Below are positions 9,123 through 18,201 of a stretch of 64,000 nucleotides of DNA, in pieces; within the stretch, counting starts at the first letter, position 1; each line of letters opens with the position of its first letter. This DNA comes from Ferrimonas lipolytica. Lineage in GTDB: Bacteria; Pseudomonadota; Gammaproteobacteria; Enterobacterales; Shewanellaceae. The notes below the pieces were generated by a model that had not been told where the DNA came from, ran no database searches, and was given only the letters and a program-made list of their open reading frames with translations. Where the stretch lies: the NCBI RefSeq assembly GCF_012295575.1, contig NZ_CP051180.1, positions 124,001-188,000 of the forward strand, written 5' to 3'. Made by a program: the position numbers and the translations under genes.

Positions 9123-10193
9123 ATGCAACAGGACAGTATTAACAACATTCACATCGACTCAGAGCGAGTCCTGACCAATCCAAATCAGCTGAAACATCAG
9201 CTGCCACTGTCCGATTCTGCCCGCAACTATATTCAAAGCGCCCGCGCGCAAGTCAGCGATATTGTACAAAAGCGAGATCATCGGTTATTGATCATCTCAG
9301 GGCCATGCTCTATTCACGATATCGATGCCGCTAAAGAGTACGCATTGAAGCTGAAAAAGCTGCACGATGAACTCAAAGACACCTTCTACATTGTTATGCG
9401 AGTCTACTTTGAGAAGCCGCGGACTACCGTTGGCTGGAAGGGCTTGATTAACGATCCGGATATGAACGGTTCTTTCGATATCGAGAAGGGGCTTCGTCAA
9501 GCTCGCGAACTGCTGCTGTGGCTGGCTGAACTTGGCCTACCAGTAGCAACCGAAGCGCTTGATCCAATTAGCCCACAGTACCTTGGTGAACTGTTTTGTT
9601 GGTCTGCCATTGGTGCTCGCACCACCGAATCACAAACCCACCGAGAGATGGCATCAGGCCTATCCATGCCGGTTGGCTTTAAGAACGGCACTGAAGGTAA
9701 GCTCGACGTAGCCATCAACGCGTTGCAATCCGCTTCCCACAGTCACCGCTTTATGGGCATTAATGGCGATGGTCAGGTTGCGTTGCTAACCACCGGTGGT
9801 AACCCTGATGGCCACGTCATTCTGCGGGGCGGTAAGCAACCAAACTACGACTCGGTAAACGTGGCCTTGAGTGAACAGGCGCTGCATAAAGCAGGGCTTA
9901 ATGCGCGTTTGGTGGTTGATTGTAGCCACGGTAACTCCAGCAAAGATCACGCCCGACAGCCACTGGTGGCGCAAAATGTTTTTCACCAGATCCTAGATGG
10001 CAACACCTCGATCATCGGCTTGATGCTGGAAAGCCATTTGTTTGAAGGCAACCAAGGCTCCGGTGCGGGAGAGTTGCAATATGGTGTCTCCATTACTGAT
10101 GCCTGTATCGACTGGGATACTACTGAGTCACTACTGCGTGTCGGCGCTGAGGCGTTAGCGCCAACCCTACCTGAGCGTTTTAAGGAGGCCTAA
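9123..10193 (+). CDS. aroF: 3-deoxy-7-phosphoheptulonate synthase, AroF type (class I-alpha)
   Basis: 356 residues from ATG 9123, the length of E. coli AroF; GAGG lies 5 bases upstream, so the longer GTG start at 9099 is not needed. Class I-alpha DAHP synthase motifs: [53 protein letters not shown]. It condenses PEP and erythrose-4-phosphate, the first step of the shikimate pathway. It overlaps tyrA by one base (TAATG), as in E. coli, which suggests the tyrosine-sensitive isozyme. No convincing TyrR box was found upstream. Confidence 0.95.
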   Translation: MQQDSINNIHIDSERVLTNPNQLKHQLPLSDSARNYIQSARAQVSDIVQKRDHRLLIISGPCSIHDIDAAKEYALKLKKLHDELKDTFYIVMRVYFEKPRTTVGWKGLINDPDMNGSFDIEKGLRQARELLLWLAELGLPVATEALDPISPQYLGELFCWSAIGARTTESQTHREMASGLSMPVGFKNGTEGKLDVAINALQSASHSHRFMGINGDGQVALLTTGGNPDGHVILRGGKQPNYDSVNVALSEQALHKAGLNARLVVDCSHGNSSKDHARQPLVAQNVFHQILDGNTSIIGLMLESHLFEGNQGSGAGELQYGVSITDACIDWDTTESLLRVGAEALAPTLPERFKEA

Positions 10194-11329
10194 TGGCTGA
10201 GCCTAGCAGTGCCGCGTTGAATCAATTGCGCGACAAAATCGATCAAGCAGATAAAGAACTGCTGGAGGTGTTGCGTCGTCGCCTTGATTTGGTGGCAGAG
10301 GTTGGCACCATCAAACACGCTGAAGGCTTGCCAATCTACGCTCCTAAACGGGAAGCGAATATGTTGGCAAAGCGCCGTGCAGAAGCCGAGTCGATGGGGA
10401 TCTCGCCACAACTGATTGAAGATCTGCTTCGGCGCATGATGCGTGAGTCCTATGTCTCGGAAAAAGACGTTGGCTTTAAGCGCATCAACCCAGAGTTGGG
10501 CTCGGTGGTCGTGATTGGCGGCGGCGGTAAGCTCGGTGGCTTGTTTGTGCACCTATTCCAGCTGTCCGGCTACGATGTTCATATTATTGAACAGCACGAC
10601 TGGGACAATGCACCAGCATTGTTGGCCGATGCAGGAATAGTGGTGGTTAGCGTACCTATCGATGTGACTGAGCAGGTGATCGCGCAGCTGCCGCCACTGC
10701 CGAAAGAGTGCTTGTTGGTGGATCTTACTTCAATTAAACAAGCACCTTTGGCGGCGATGCTTAAAGCCCATAGCGGTCCAGTGCTTGGCCTCCACCCTAT
10801 GTTTGGCCCAGACGTATCCAGTTTGGCTAAGCAGGTAGTTGTGGTGTGTCATGGGCGTGGCCAAGAGAAATACCAGTGGTTGCTGGATCAGATTACTATC
10901 TGGGGTGCTCGTTTACACGAAGCCGCGGCCACAGAGCACGATCAAGCGATGCAACTGGTACAGGCAATGCGTCACTTCACCGCCTTTGTCTATGGCATGC
11001 ATCTTAAGCGCGAGCACGCCGACATTGAACAATTGTTGCAATTCTCGTCACCAATCTATCGGTTGGAACTGGCGATGGTTGGCCGTTTGTTTGCCCAAGA
11101 CGCCAGTCTGTATGCGGATATTATCTTTAGTCAGCCAGATTCATTAGTGCGCGCTCGCCATTATTTAGATCGCTATCAGCAAGCGCTCGAACTGCTTGAA
11201 AGTGGTGATAAACAGGGCTTTAACAAAACATTTGCCGATGTTGCTGATTGGTTTGGTGATTTTGCCCAACAGTTCCAACATGAAAGCGCCAACATGTTGA
11301 TGATGGCCAACGACAGCCGCAGCAACTAG
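10193..11329 (+). CDS. tyrA: Bifunctional chorismate mutase/prephenate dehydrogenase (T-protein)
   Basis: 378 residues. An AroQ-type chorismate mutase occupies about 1-90 ([23 protein letters not shown]). The NAD-binding prephenate dehydrogenase domain follows ([13 protein letters not shown] near residue 105; GLHPMFGPD near 200). It converts chorismate to prephenate and on to 4-hydroxyphenylpyruvate for tyrosine synthesis in the cytoplasm. Translationally coupled to aroF through TAATG. Confidence 0.96.
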   Translation: MAEPSSAALNQLRDKIDQADKELLEVLRRRLDLVAEVGTIKHAEGLPIYAPKREANMLAKRRAEAESMGISPQLIEDLLRRMMRESYVSEKDVGFKRINPELGSVVVIGGGGKLGGLFVHLFQLSGYDVHIIEQHDWDNAPALLADAGIVVVSVPIDVTEQVIAQLPPLPKECLLVDLTSIKQAPLAAMLKAHSGPVLGLHPMFGPDVSSLAKQVVVVCHGRGQEKYQWLLDQITIWGARLHEAAATEHDQAMQLVQAMRHFTAFVYGMHLKREHADIEQLLQFSSPIYRLELAMVGRLFAQDASLYADIIFSQPDSLVRARHYLDRYQQALELLESGDKQGFNKTFADVADWFGDFAQQFQHESANMLMMANDSRSN

Positions 11330-11341
11330 GCGGCTAACGGT

Positions 11342-11387
11342 GCCAACTTGTGGCAACAGGCTTGTTGCTACAAGTTGGCGTTTTTTT
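11342..11387 (+). terminator. Terminator of aroF-tyrA
   Basis: A long hairpin (GCCAACTTGT-GCAACA / TGTTGC-ACAAGTTGGC) followed by seven T. Confidence 0.93.
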
Positions 11388-11431
11388 AAGTTGGCTGCTA
11401 GGGTTGAGCAGTATTGTGTAAGGATGACTTA

Positions 11432-11707
11432 ATGGCTTCAATTTATATCGAACGGTTACACCAGCTGGAACCGCAGCAACTGCAAACCATGGTGCGTGAT
11501 GTTGCTGAAAATCTCGAACAAGAGTATCAACTGCGCTTCAAATTTGATGGCGACGACATTCAATTTCGTCGCTCTGGTGCCCGCGGTGAGCTGCGAGCGT
11601 TGTCAGATAAGGTGATCATCTCAATGGAGTTAAGTATGTTGTTTCGGCCTTTAGCTGGCTCCATTCATCGCGCCATTGAGCAGCGTCTAGATCAATTATT
11701 GGATTAA
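11432..11707 (+). CDS. Polyhydroxyalkanoic acid system family protein
   Basis: 91 residues from ATG 11432, with AAGGAT upstream. The pattern IYIERLHQLEP, an FKFDGDDIQFRR strand pair and a final helix RPLAGSIHRAIEQRLDQLL matches the small PHA_gran_rgn (PF09650) family. Its genes usually sit beside phasins or PHA synthases; its molecular role is unknown. Here it opens the lipid-granule island, upstream of two phasins and a wax ester synthase, with no PHA synthase in view. Confidence 0.75.
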   Translation: MASIYIERLHQLEPQQLQTMVRDVAENLEQEYQLRFKFDGDDIQFRRSGARGELRALSDKVIISMELSMLFRPLAGSIHRAIEQRLDQLLD

Positions 11708-11726
11708 GTCACTAACCGTTTGTTTA

Positions 11727-11740
11727 TTGATCTATATCAA
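11727..11740. promoter_or_regulatory. FNR/Anr-type binding site upstream of the phasin genes
   Basis: TTGATCTATATCAA is a perfect match to the FNR consensus TTGAT-N4-ATCAA. It lies 96 bases before the first phasin start. Possible -10 hexamers (CATTCT 11764-11769 or TCTAAT 11768-11773) stand at about the distance used by activating FNR sites. Oxygen-responsive control of the island is an inference from the site alone. Confidence 0.6.
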
Positions 11741-11836
11741 ATTCCCCCCTGCCTTTAGAAAGCCCATTCTAATGTCTCCCCATAGACTGATAATTGAAAA
11801 GAGAAGTTCATTGTTATTAGTCGAAAGGAGGCAATT

Positions 11837-12310
11837 ATGTCTACTCGCCAAGCAAAAAAGACAGTTCGTAAAGAAGACGCTCTAGCTCGAAAGATCTGGT
11901 TAGCAGGTCTTGGGGCCTACGCTATGGGCTCAAAGGAAATCACTAATATCACCGATCGTAGCCGCACTTGGTTAGATGATTTGATCGACCACGGTCGAGC
12001 AATGGAAGACGGCACCAAGGATCGTTGGCGTGATGCCTCAGAGCAAACTACCCAAGCCGTGGCTGAGCGGGTTAACTCTCGAGTACAAAAGATTACTGGT
12101 TTGGATCCTACTCAACTGGATGAACTCGACGCCAAGCTCGATCAACTGGCAGCCACCATGGACAAGCTGGCAACAGCAAAGCCAGTTGCTGCACCGAAAG
12201 CCGCAGCTCCGAAGCCGCCTGTAACTCCAAAAATTGCAGCGACTAAACCCGCAGTGAAAACGCCAGCACCTCGCCGTGCGGCAAAACCAGTAGCTAAAAA
12301 AGAAAGCTAA
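11837..12310 (+). CDS. Phasin-family granule-associated protein (first copy)
   Basis: 157 residues. The N-terminal part carries the PF05597 phasin signature (ARKIWLAGLGAYAMGSKE) and long amphipathic helices. The last ~45 residues are an Ala/Pro/Lys-rich basic tail (repeated PKAA/KPA-type segments) like the nucleoid-binding tails of PhaF. A strong SD AAAGGAGG precedes it. Known phasins coat PHA granules; next to a wax ester synthase this one may coat wax ester or triacylglycerol bodies. It is 12 bases from a second phasin, probably in one operon. Confidence 0.82.
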   Translation: MSTRQAKKTVRKEDALARKIWLAGLGAYAMGSKEITNITDRSRTWLDDLIDHGRAMEDGTKDRWRDASEQTTQAVAERVNSRVQKITGLDPTQLDELDAKLDQLAATMDKLATAKPVAAPKAAAPKPPVTPKIAATKPAVKTPAPRRAAKPVAKKES

Positions 12311-12322
12311 TTAGGAGGTCAC

Positions 12323-12670
12323 ATGGACATTCGTACCCAAGGACAAGAGTGGTTGGAAGACAGCGAACAGATGGCACGTAACATTTGGTTGGCAGGCTTA
12401 GGGGTTTACGGCAAAACGTTGGAAGAGGGTCGTGGGCTTGAAGGTAAAACCACCGAGCTGTTCGACAGCTTGGTTGAGCAAGGCCGTGAAGTGGAAAGCC
12501 GCACACGCGACACCATTGAAACCCAAGTCGCTAGCACCAATCGCAATGTGGAAAAACGAGTTCAAGATCTGTTTACCAAGATGAGCGGCGTTGATCCAGA
12601 GCGGATTGAAACCTTGAACAGCAAGGTAGATAAGCTAACCAAAATGGTTGAGAAAATGGCTGACGCCTAA
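12323..12670 (+). CDS. Phasin-family granule-associated protein (second copy)
   Basis: 115 residues with the same core as the preceding gene (ARNIWLAGLGVYGKTLEEG, then a DSLVEQGREVE helix and a heptad-like C-terminus LNSKVDKLTKMVEKM suited to coiled-coil oligomerisation). It lacks the basic Pro/Ala tail of its neighbour, so the pair resembles the PhaI/PhaF (short/long) arrangement. SD TTAGGAGG. Likely the product of an old duplication. Confidence 0.82.
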   Translation: MDIRTQGQEWLEDSEQMARNIWLAGLGVYGKTLEEGRGLEGKTTELFDSLVEQGREVESRTRDTIETQVASTNRNVEKRVQDLFTKMSGVDPERIETLNSKVDKLTKMVEKMADA

Positions 12671-12699
12671 ATTCAGGCTGTGCCAGTTAAGGAGAACCA

Positions 12700-14097
12700 A
12701 TGGCCACTTTGTCATTAATGGATTTGGGTTTTGTTGTATTGGAACGAGACACCAATCCAACTCACATATGCGGCCTAGTAGTGCTGACCCCTCCTGCGGG
12801 AAAGGAGGAGGGGTTTGCCCAGCATGTGGTATCACGCTTCCAAGCGGAGGTGCCGGATCAGGCTCCTTTTAATCAAGTTCTTTCATTCGGTTTGACCCAC
12901 CTACCACGTTGGCAAACCACCACAAATATCGACATGGAGTACCATGTTCGACAGTCACGCTTGCCGGCACCAGGTGATCGCCATCAGCTACTTGAGCTGG
13001 TAGGTCGGATCCACAGCTATCGCCTCGATCGTTCCCGTCCGCTATGGGAGCTCTGGGTGATTGATGGCTTAGAGAACAACCAGGTCGCTTTGGTTATTAA
13101 GATGCATCATGCCATGGCTGACGGGGTCAAATCGGTCAGCATGTTTAACTACTGCTGCAGTGAAACCCCAGAAGACACCGGCAAAATGCTGTGGCAGCTG
13201 CCACAGTCCGAGTCGGACAAGCTCGAGCGTAGTCGACAGCAGGTGATAACGGCCATGCTGAAACGACAATTTAAGGCCAATATCGGCTTGGCTAAGCTGG
13301 GGACACGGTTAGCGATGAACTGGGCCAATCTGGCCACGACCCGCTTAAACATCCCGTTTACTGCGCCAAGAACGCCATTTAACATTAGTCGCGATAAGGC
13401 TCGCACTATTGCGCTGACTAAAGTACCGATGCATCGCTTACATCGCTTGGCCAAGCTCACCGGCACCACGGTAAACGATATCATCCTTACCGTTACCGAC
13501 ATGGCGCTGCACCGTTATCTTGCTCAGCATAATTGGGCCAGCGATAAGCCGATGGTGGCACAGATGCCAATCAATCTGCGTCGAGAGGGCGAGGAGTTTC
13601 ATGGTTGCAATAAGTTCACCCTTGGCATGATTGAGCTGGGGCGCAGTGATGATCTACCGTTGGTGCGATTACATTCGATTCGTGATGCCACCGTGGGTGC
13701 TAAGCAGGAAGCACTGGATATCTCACCGGACGCCTATTACCAATACGCGACTTTGATCAATGGTATTGGCGTGTTAGCTGGTCGTTTGGATCTGGATCAC
13801 TGGGTGCCGCCAACCACCAATATGCTGATATCGAATGTACCAGGGCCGAAGACTAAGCAGTATTTCATGGGAGCTGAAGTGTCTGAATTCTATCCAGTAT
13901 CTTTATTGATGCCAGGACAGACTCTCAATGTTACTCTACTCAGTTATGGTGAAGATTTGAACTTTAGCTTTGTCTGTTGCCGCCGTTCCTTGCCGGGCTT
14001 TGATGCGATGACTGGATACCTACAAGAGTCAGTAACTGAGCTAGAACAGGAAACATTGCGAGCGGTGGCGGAGGTGCTGTACCAGCCGACAGGCTGA
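12700..14097 (+). CDS. Wax ester synthase / acyl-CoA:diacylglycerol acyltransferase (WS/DGAT)
   Basis: 465 residues, the usual length. It starts LSLMDLGFVVLERDTNPTHI and has the catalytic motif HHAMADG at residues 136-142 (second His as base), a PLWE motif near 114 and the conserved TTVNDIIL segment. It transfers acyl groups from acyl-CoA to fatty alcohols (wax esters) or diacylglycerol (triacylglycerol) at the membrane/droplet surface. It lies after the two phasins (SD AAGGAG). The fatty alcohol supplier would be the acyl-CoA reductase encoded 2 kb downstream on the other strand. Wax ester versus triacylglycerol preference cannot be read from sequence. Confidence 0.93.
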   Translation: MATLSLMDLGFVVLERDTNPTHICGLVVLTPPAGKEEGFAQHVVSRFQAEVPDQAPFNQVLSFGLTHLPRWQTTTNIDMEYHVRQSRLPAPGDRHQLLELVGRIHSYRLDRSRPLWELWVIDGLENNQVALVIKMHHAMADGVKSVSMFNYCCSETPEDTGKMLWQLPQSESDKLERSRQQVITAMLKRQFKANIGLAKLGTRLAMNWANLATTRLNIPFTAPRTPFNISRDKARTIALTKVPMHRLHRLAKLTGTTVNDIILTVTDMALHRYLAQHNWASDKPMVAQMPINLRREGEEFHGCNKFTLGMIELGRSDDLPLVRLHSIRDATVGAKQEALDISPDAYYQYATLINGIGVLAGRLDLDHWVPPTTNMLISNVPGPKTKQYFMGAEVSEFYPVSLLMPGQTLNVTLLSYGEDLNFSFVCCRRSLPGFDAMTGYLQESVTELEQETLRAVAEVLYQPTG

Positions 14098-14125
14098 TCA
14101 CCAAGGCGCTGTGTAAGGAGTTACT

Positions 14126-15043
14126 ATGCCAAGTTGGCGTGCAGCTGGATTAAATAAAGTATTGTACCGGATCGTGCGCTCTCGCTTGGCTCGCTGTGAA
14201 GATATTCATGGTGTACGCAGCGTCGTTGGCGAGCTGGAGAAGCTGGGAAGCTACATCGCACCGCCGGTTGGTGTCGAGACCATTATCGATGATCTGGCTG
14301 GTGTTCCCTGTGATTGGGTCACCACTGGCAAGGCCGCAGGAAGTCGAATCATTCTCTACTTTCATGGCGGTGGTTTCTGTTTTGCGTCGCCGTTGCTGCA
14401 CAATGCCTTGTTAGCTCGGCTGGCGGAGATGACTCACGCCCGTGGATTAATGGCGAACTACCGGATGGCACCGGAGTTCCCGTTTCCCGCTGCAGCTGAA
14501 GATGCCTTTGCTGTATATGAGGCTTTGTTGCAACAGGGCTATAACGCCAACAACATCATTCTCGCCGGCGATTCCGCCGGCGGTAATCTGGTAATGACTA
14601 CCTTAGTAGCAGCTAGAGAGCACAACCTCCCCCAGCCAGCGGCAGGGGTGTTGATCTCGCCGGCTATCGATATGGCGGTTAATGGCGACTCTGCCTTTAT
14701 GCTGCGCAATGATGACCCCTTTTTCGATCTCGGCACTCTGTTGTTACTGCGCAACAGTTATCTCAATGGCCACAACCCCTGCGATCCAAAAGTCTCGCCA
14801 CTCTACGCCGAGCTGCATGACTTAGCGCCGGTGATGCTTCATGTGGGCTCGTTGGAGATACTGCAAGATGATTCAGTGCGACTAGCAGCGCAAATCCGGC
14901 GTCAGCATGGACTGGCGGATCTAACCATATGGCCAGGCATGGCTCATGTCTTTCCGTTGTTTTACCAGCTGCCCGAGTCAAAAGAGGCGATAGATAGGAT
15001 CTGTCAGTTTATGACCCAACACAGCGGCCAGAATTCACGTTGA
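14126..15043 (+). CDS. Alpha/beta hydrolase of the hormone-sensitive lipase family
   Basis: 305 residues with the HSL oxyanion motif HGGG (in YFHGGGFCFASP), nucleophile GDSAGG, a likely acid in GSLEILQDDS and the catalytic His in GMAHVFPLF. These features define family IV carboxylesterases/lipases. No signal peptide, so cytoplasmic. It is 28 bases after the WS/DGAT gene with its own SD (AAGGAG), so probably in the same transcript. A role in mobilising stored neutral lipid is inferred from context. Confidence 0.88.
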   Translation: MPSWRAAGLNKVLYRIVRSRLARCEDIHGVRSVVGELEKLGSYIAPPVGVETIIDDLAGVPCDWVTTGKAAGSRIILYFHGGGFCFASPLLHNALLARLAEMTHARGLMANYRMAPEFPFPAAAEDAFAVYEALLQQGYNANNIILAGDSAGGNLVMTTLVAAREHNLPQPAAGVLISPAIDMAVNGDSAFMLRNDDPFFDLGTLLLLRNSYLNGHNPCDPKVSPLYAELHDLAPVMLHVGSLEILQDDSVRLAAQIRRQHGLADLTIWPGMAHVFPLFYQLPESKEAIDRICQFMTQHSGQNSR

Positions 15044-15050
15044 CGTGCTC

Positions 15051-15641
15051 TTACTGAGAAGTTGATAGCGGTGGTACGTGGTATGGTGCCAAAAGCATAG
15101 TAATAGCAGCGACGCCACGTGCTGCTACCGTCTCTGCATCATCGTTAAGGTTCTGATCGAGCGACAGGGTCGCCAACCCATTAAGCAATAGGTTATCGGC
15201 TAACTCATGGCGCAGGTTCACCAATAATCCCAATGGTTCAAACTGCTCGCGCTTGTCGAGCATCTGTCGTGATATCTGCTGCAGTTGTCGCATCATGCGG
15301 GCCCAACTGCGTCGTACTGCGTTATCGGCAAAGCGGAACGCCGATTGGTCGCGGAATAGAAAACGGAAGTGATGTCCGATCTTCAGCAAAGAGTGAACAT
15401 AGAGGCGGAAGTCGTCGTCGGAGTTGATTTGGTCTGAAAACCGTTGATAGATTTTAAGTAGGGCCAGTTCAAACTCCGCCATTAACGCGGTAAGGATCTC
15501 CTCCTTGCCGCGAAAATGGTAATACAGGTTACCGGGACTGATCCCAAGCTCTGCTGCAATATCAACACAGTTTACTTGAACGGTACCAGCACGATTGAAC
15601 AGATTTATGCTGGCCTCTAAGATCCGGTCCCGAGTTTTCAT
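15051..15641 (-). CDS. TetR-family transcriptional regulator
   Basis: 196 residues. The N-terminal helix-turn-helix (DIAAELGISPGNLYYHFRGKEEIL, about residues 27-50) is typical TetR, followed by a helical ligand-binding domain. It is 2 bases after the DUF2505 gene and last in the minus-strand reductase operon, so it probably regulates the island, perhaps in response to an acyl-CoA or fatty acid. Candidate operators are the palindromes at 18176-18188 and 18309-18321. Confidence 0.9.
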   Translation of the reverse strand: MKTRDRILEASINLFNRAGTVQVNCVDIAAELGISPGNLYYHFRGKEEILTALMAEFELALLKIYQRFSDQINSDDDFRLYVHSLLKIGHHFRFLFRDQSAFRFADNAVRRSWARMMRQLQQISRQMLDKREQFEPLGLLVNLRHELADNLLLNGLATLSLDQNLNDDAETVAARGVAAITMLLAPYHVPPLSTSQ

Positions 15642-15643
15642 GG

Positions 15644-16135
15644 TTACGCCTCTACAAAGGATGAAAGTAGATATTGAAACTCATCTTCCATCATCTGTTC
15701 GCTGCTACTTCCCACGAACTGTTCGAGCTTTTTGCCGACAAAGGGCAGCGCGCACTTGAGTGTTAGCGTGACCCTATTCTCGCAACCATCAGCAACGTTA
15801 ATGAGCTCCATTTGCCCATCGATGGTGATCGGAACCCCATCAAGCTTGGTTATGAATTGACACTCAAAGTGTTCATCAGCAACGGTTTGCCACTGCTCAG
15901 TTTGGGTAAGCTTATTGGTATCGCCTAAGAACGACTTAAGCTTGGCCGGGATCTCACTGGCGACTAAACGTTGGCTACACACTTCGGTGCAATCGACGCG
16001 ATCTGACACAGTCACATGAACCTCGTGAGAGCCGATCTGTTGATACTTTTCGACGATTAATGCTTCTTGCATAAAATACGCGAGCAGTTCTGATGCATGG
16101 CATGGGTATGGGTGGACCGCTTCAATCTTTACCAT
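15644..16135 (-). CDS. DUF2505 family protein
   Basis: 163 residues beginning MVKIEAVHPYPCHASELLAYF, with a START/SRPBCC-like alternation of strands and a long C-terminal helix, consistent with DUF2505. Related folds bind hydrophobic ligands. It lies between the fatty acyl-CoA reductase (12-base gap) and TetR (2-base gap) in one operon, so a lipid-binding role is plausible but not shown. Confidence 0.65.
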   Translation of the reverse strand: MVKIEAVHPYPCHASELLAYFMQEALIVEKYQQIGSHEVHVTVSDRVDCTEVCSQRLVASEIPAKLKSFLGDTNKLTQTEQWQTVADEHFECQFITKLDGVPITIDGQMELINVADGCENRVTLTLKCALPFVGKKLEQFVGSSSEQMMEDEFQYLLSSFVEA

Positions 16136-16147
16136 GGTTACTGTTTC

Positions 16148-18133
16148 CTAGAAGTGGATGCCACGCAGCATGGCTGCAAACTGGATCTGCTCTTGCTTGT
16201 CTGCCAGCGCGGCACCGGAGCTCGGTACGTTCTTTGAGTCAGGGAACATCCGGAAGGCAGAGTTCATGATCAGCTCAGCGAATTTAGGCGCGATGGCATG
16301 GAGTACTGCTCCCATGATCCCCAACTTAGTTGCGATCCGTTTCGGCTGACGCAGCACCCCATCTACCACCAGTTCTGCGGCGTCTTCCGGTGTTAAGGTT
16401 GGCACATCGTCATACATTTTGGTCGGGGCGATCATCGGCGTACGTACCAACGGCATATTGATGGTAGTAAAGCGGATCCCCATATCCGAGTATTCAGCCG
16501 CGGCACAACGACTGAATGAGTCCAGTGCTGCCTTTGAGGCTACATAAGCGGAGAAGCGTGGCGCATTGGTTAGCACACCAATGGAGCTGATATTGATGAT
16601 GTGGCCAGATTTACGCTGCTCCATTCCTTCAAGTACGCCTAGGATCAAGCGCAAGGCTCCAAAGTAGTTAAGTGACATCGTCCGCTCGAAATCGTGAAAA
16701 CGATCCTTCGAGTCGGTAATGGCACGTCGAATAGAGCGGCCAGCGTTGTTGATTAGCAGATCGACGTTGCCGTGCTCACGATGAATGGTTTCTAAGAAGG
16801 CATCGCTGTCTTCTGCATTAGCCAAATCGACTGGGTAGGTATATACCTCAACATCGTGCTCTGCCTGCAATTGCTGCTTCGCTTCGGCCAGTTGTTCTGG
16901 ATCTCGGGCAACCAATAGGAACTTGCCATTACAGCATGCAAGGCGCTTTGCAGTTGCCAAGCCGATGCCGGAGCTGGCACCGGTTATCAGTACCGTTTTG
17001 CCTGCCAGCTTGTTGCACAGGTTTCGGTCTGGGAATAGGTCTGGGTCGAGGTTACGCTCCCAGTAATCCCATACACGAGTCGCATAGTGGCTTAATGGAG
17101 GGCAGACAATGCCGGCTTTGGCTAGCCGCTGGTGGGTATCGCTGCACTCAAATCGAGTGGGATAGTTCATCATCTTTAGCACTGAATTAGGCAGGCCATA
17201 TTCAGCTAAGATTGCTTCGATGGTGAGCTTAACCGTTGGATATGCCATGACCATCTGCACGATGCTACGAGGGATGATGTTAAACAAGCGAATGTTAAGG
17301 CGCATCGCCATCTTCGGCGCATGGGCAGCGTCCGCGAATAGGTTAAGCACTTCCCCTGCTCGCATCGGGTGCTGATCGGTTAGATGGAAGCATTGGCCGT
17401 TTAGATCCGCTTCGTGCATCAAGTGGTCAACGGCATTAGCGACAAAATCAACTGGAACGATGTTGAGTCGACCACCCTCAACCCCTAGCAGTGGTACCCA
17501 TTTAGGGAGATTGTCGCGCAGCTGTTGTAACAGCTTGAAGAACATATATGGGCCGTCGACGCGGTCGGCTTCACCGTTAACGGAGTCACCGACAACGATA
17601 CCCGGACGGTAGATACGATGCGGAACCTTCGTGTTCTCTCGTACTGCTTTTTCAGCTAAATGTTTAGTGAGGAAATAGGGGTGTTCAAGGTGCTCGGCTT
17701 CAGCAAACATTTGCTCGGTGAAGGTGCCGCGGTATAAACCGGCTGCCGCAATGGAACTGATATGGTGGAAGCAACCTACGTCGAGATTTTCCGCCAGTTG
17801 CAGTGCGTGTTTGGTGCCGTCAACGTTAGCGCGTACCTGAGAATCGGCACTGGCACTCATGTCATAGAGTGCAGCGAGATGAATGAAGTGGTCAATATTA
17901 CCTTGAAGGCGTTGGAGATTGGTGTCATCAACACCGAGCAGTTGCTCAGTGATGTCACCAGTGATGGGCAACAGACGATCCGGTTCTAGGCCGAGTTGTT
18001 CACCAATCTTTTTGAGTTTGTTGGCTGCTTCCTCGGAACGCACTAAACAATAAAGGTTGCCTTGTCGCTTGGCCAATCGAGCCAATAAGAAGCGACCAAT
18101 AAAGCCTGTCGCTCCAGTAATAAAGTAATTCAT
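16148..18133 (-). CDS. Alcohol-forming fatty acyl-CoA reductase, two-domain
   Basis: 661 residues. The N-terminal Rossmann domain has GATGFIG at residues 7-13 and the extended-SDR YxxxK in HPYFLTKHLAEK. A second classical SDR domain starts near residue 378 (VLITGASSGIGLATAKRL) with YVASK. Length and motifs closely follow the Marinobacter enzyme that reduces fatty acyl-CoA through the aldehyde to the alcohol, as I recall it (for example PTRF, YWERNLDPDLF and NISSIGVLTNAPRFSAYV). The start is ATG 18133 with AAGGAAT upstream; the frame stays open further upstream only because the 5' end has been tandemly duplicated. First gene of the operon with DUF2505 and TetR. Confidence 0.92.
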   Translation of the reverse strand: MNYFITGATGFIGRFLLARLAKRQGNLYCLVRSEEAANKLKKIGEQLGLEPDRLLPITGDITEQLLGVDDTNLQRLQGNIDHFIHLAALYDMSASADSQVRANVDGTKHALQLAENLDVGCFHHISSIAAAGLYRGTFTEQMFAEAEHLEHPYFLTKHLAEKAVRENTKVPHRIYRPGIVVGDSVNGEADRVDGPYMFFKLLQQLRDNLPKWVPLLGVEGGRLNIVPVDFVANAVDHLMHEADLNGQCFHLTDQHPMRAGEVLNLFADAAHAPKMAMRLNIRLFNIIPRSIVQMVMAYPTVKLTIEAILAEYGLPNSVLKMMNYPTRFECSDTHQRLAKAGIVCPPLSHYATRVWDYWERNLDPDLFPDRNLCNKLAGKTVLITGASSGIGLATAKRLACCNGKFLLVARDPEQLAEAKQQLQAEHDVEVYTYPVDLANAEDSDAFLETIHREHGNVDLLINNAGRSIRRAITDSKDRFHDFERTMSLNYFGALRLILGVLEGMEQRKSGHIINISSIGVLTNAPRFSAYVASKAALDSFSRCAAAEYSDMGIRFTTINMPLVRTPMIAPTKMYDDVPTLTPEDAAELVVDGVLRQPKRIATKLGIMGAVLHAIAPKFAELIMNSAFRMFPDSKNVPSSGAALADKQEQIQFAAMLRGIHF

Positions 18134-18192
18134 AGATTCCTTCCTAACAACTAACACACTTTGGGAGACACTTTTTGAAATTGTTTCAGGAA
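18084..18192. repeat. Tandem duplication, copy A (functional 5' end of the reductase gene)
   Basis: About 109 bases covering the first ~17 codons, SD and upstream palindrome of the reductase gene. A near-identical copy lies immediately upstream (18202-18325), differing by a few substitutions and a ~15-base length difference. Confidence 0.9.
18176..18188. promoter_or_regulatory. Candidate operator palindrome, proximal
   Basis: TGAAATTGTTTCA is a perfect TGAAA-N3-TTTCA inverted repeat 43 bases before the reductase start. It recurs identically at 18309-18321. Being a TetR-type operator is an inference. Confidence 0.4.
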
Positions 18193-18201
18193 TCAGAGCG
18201 C

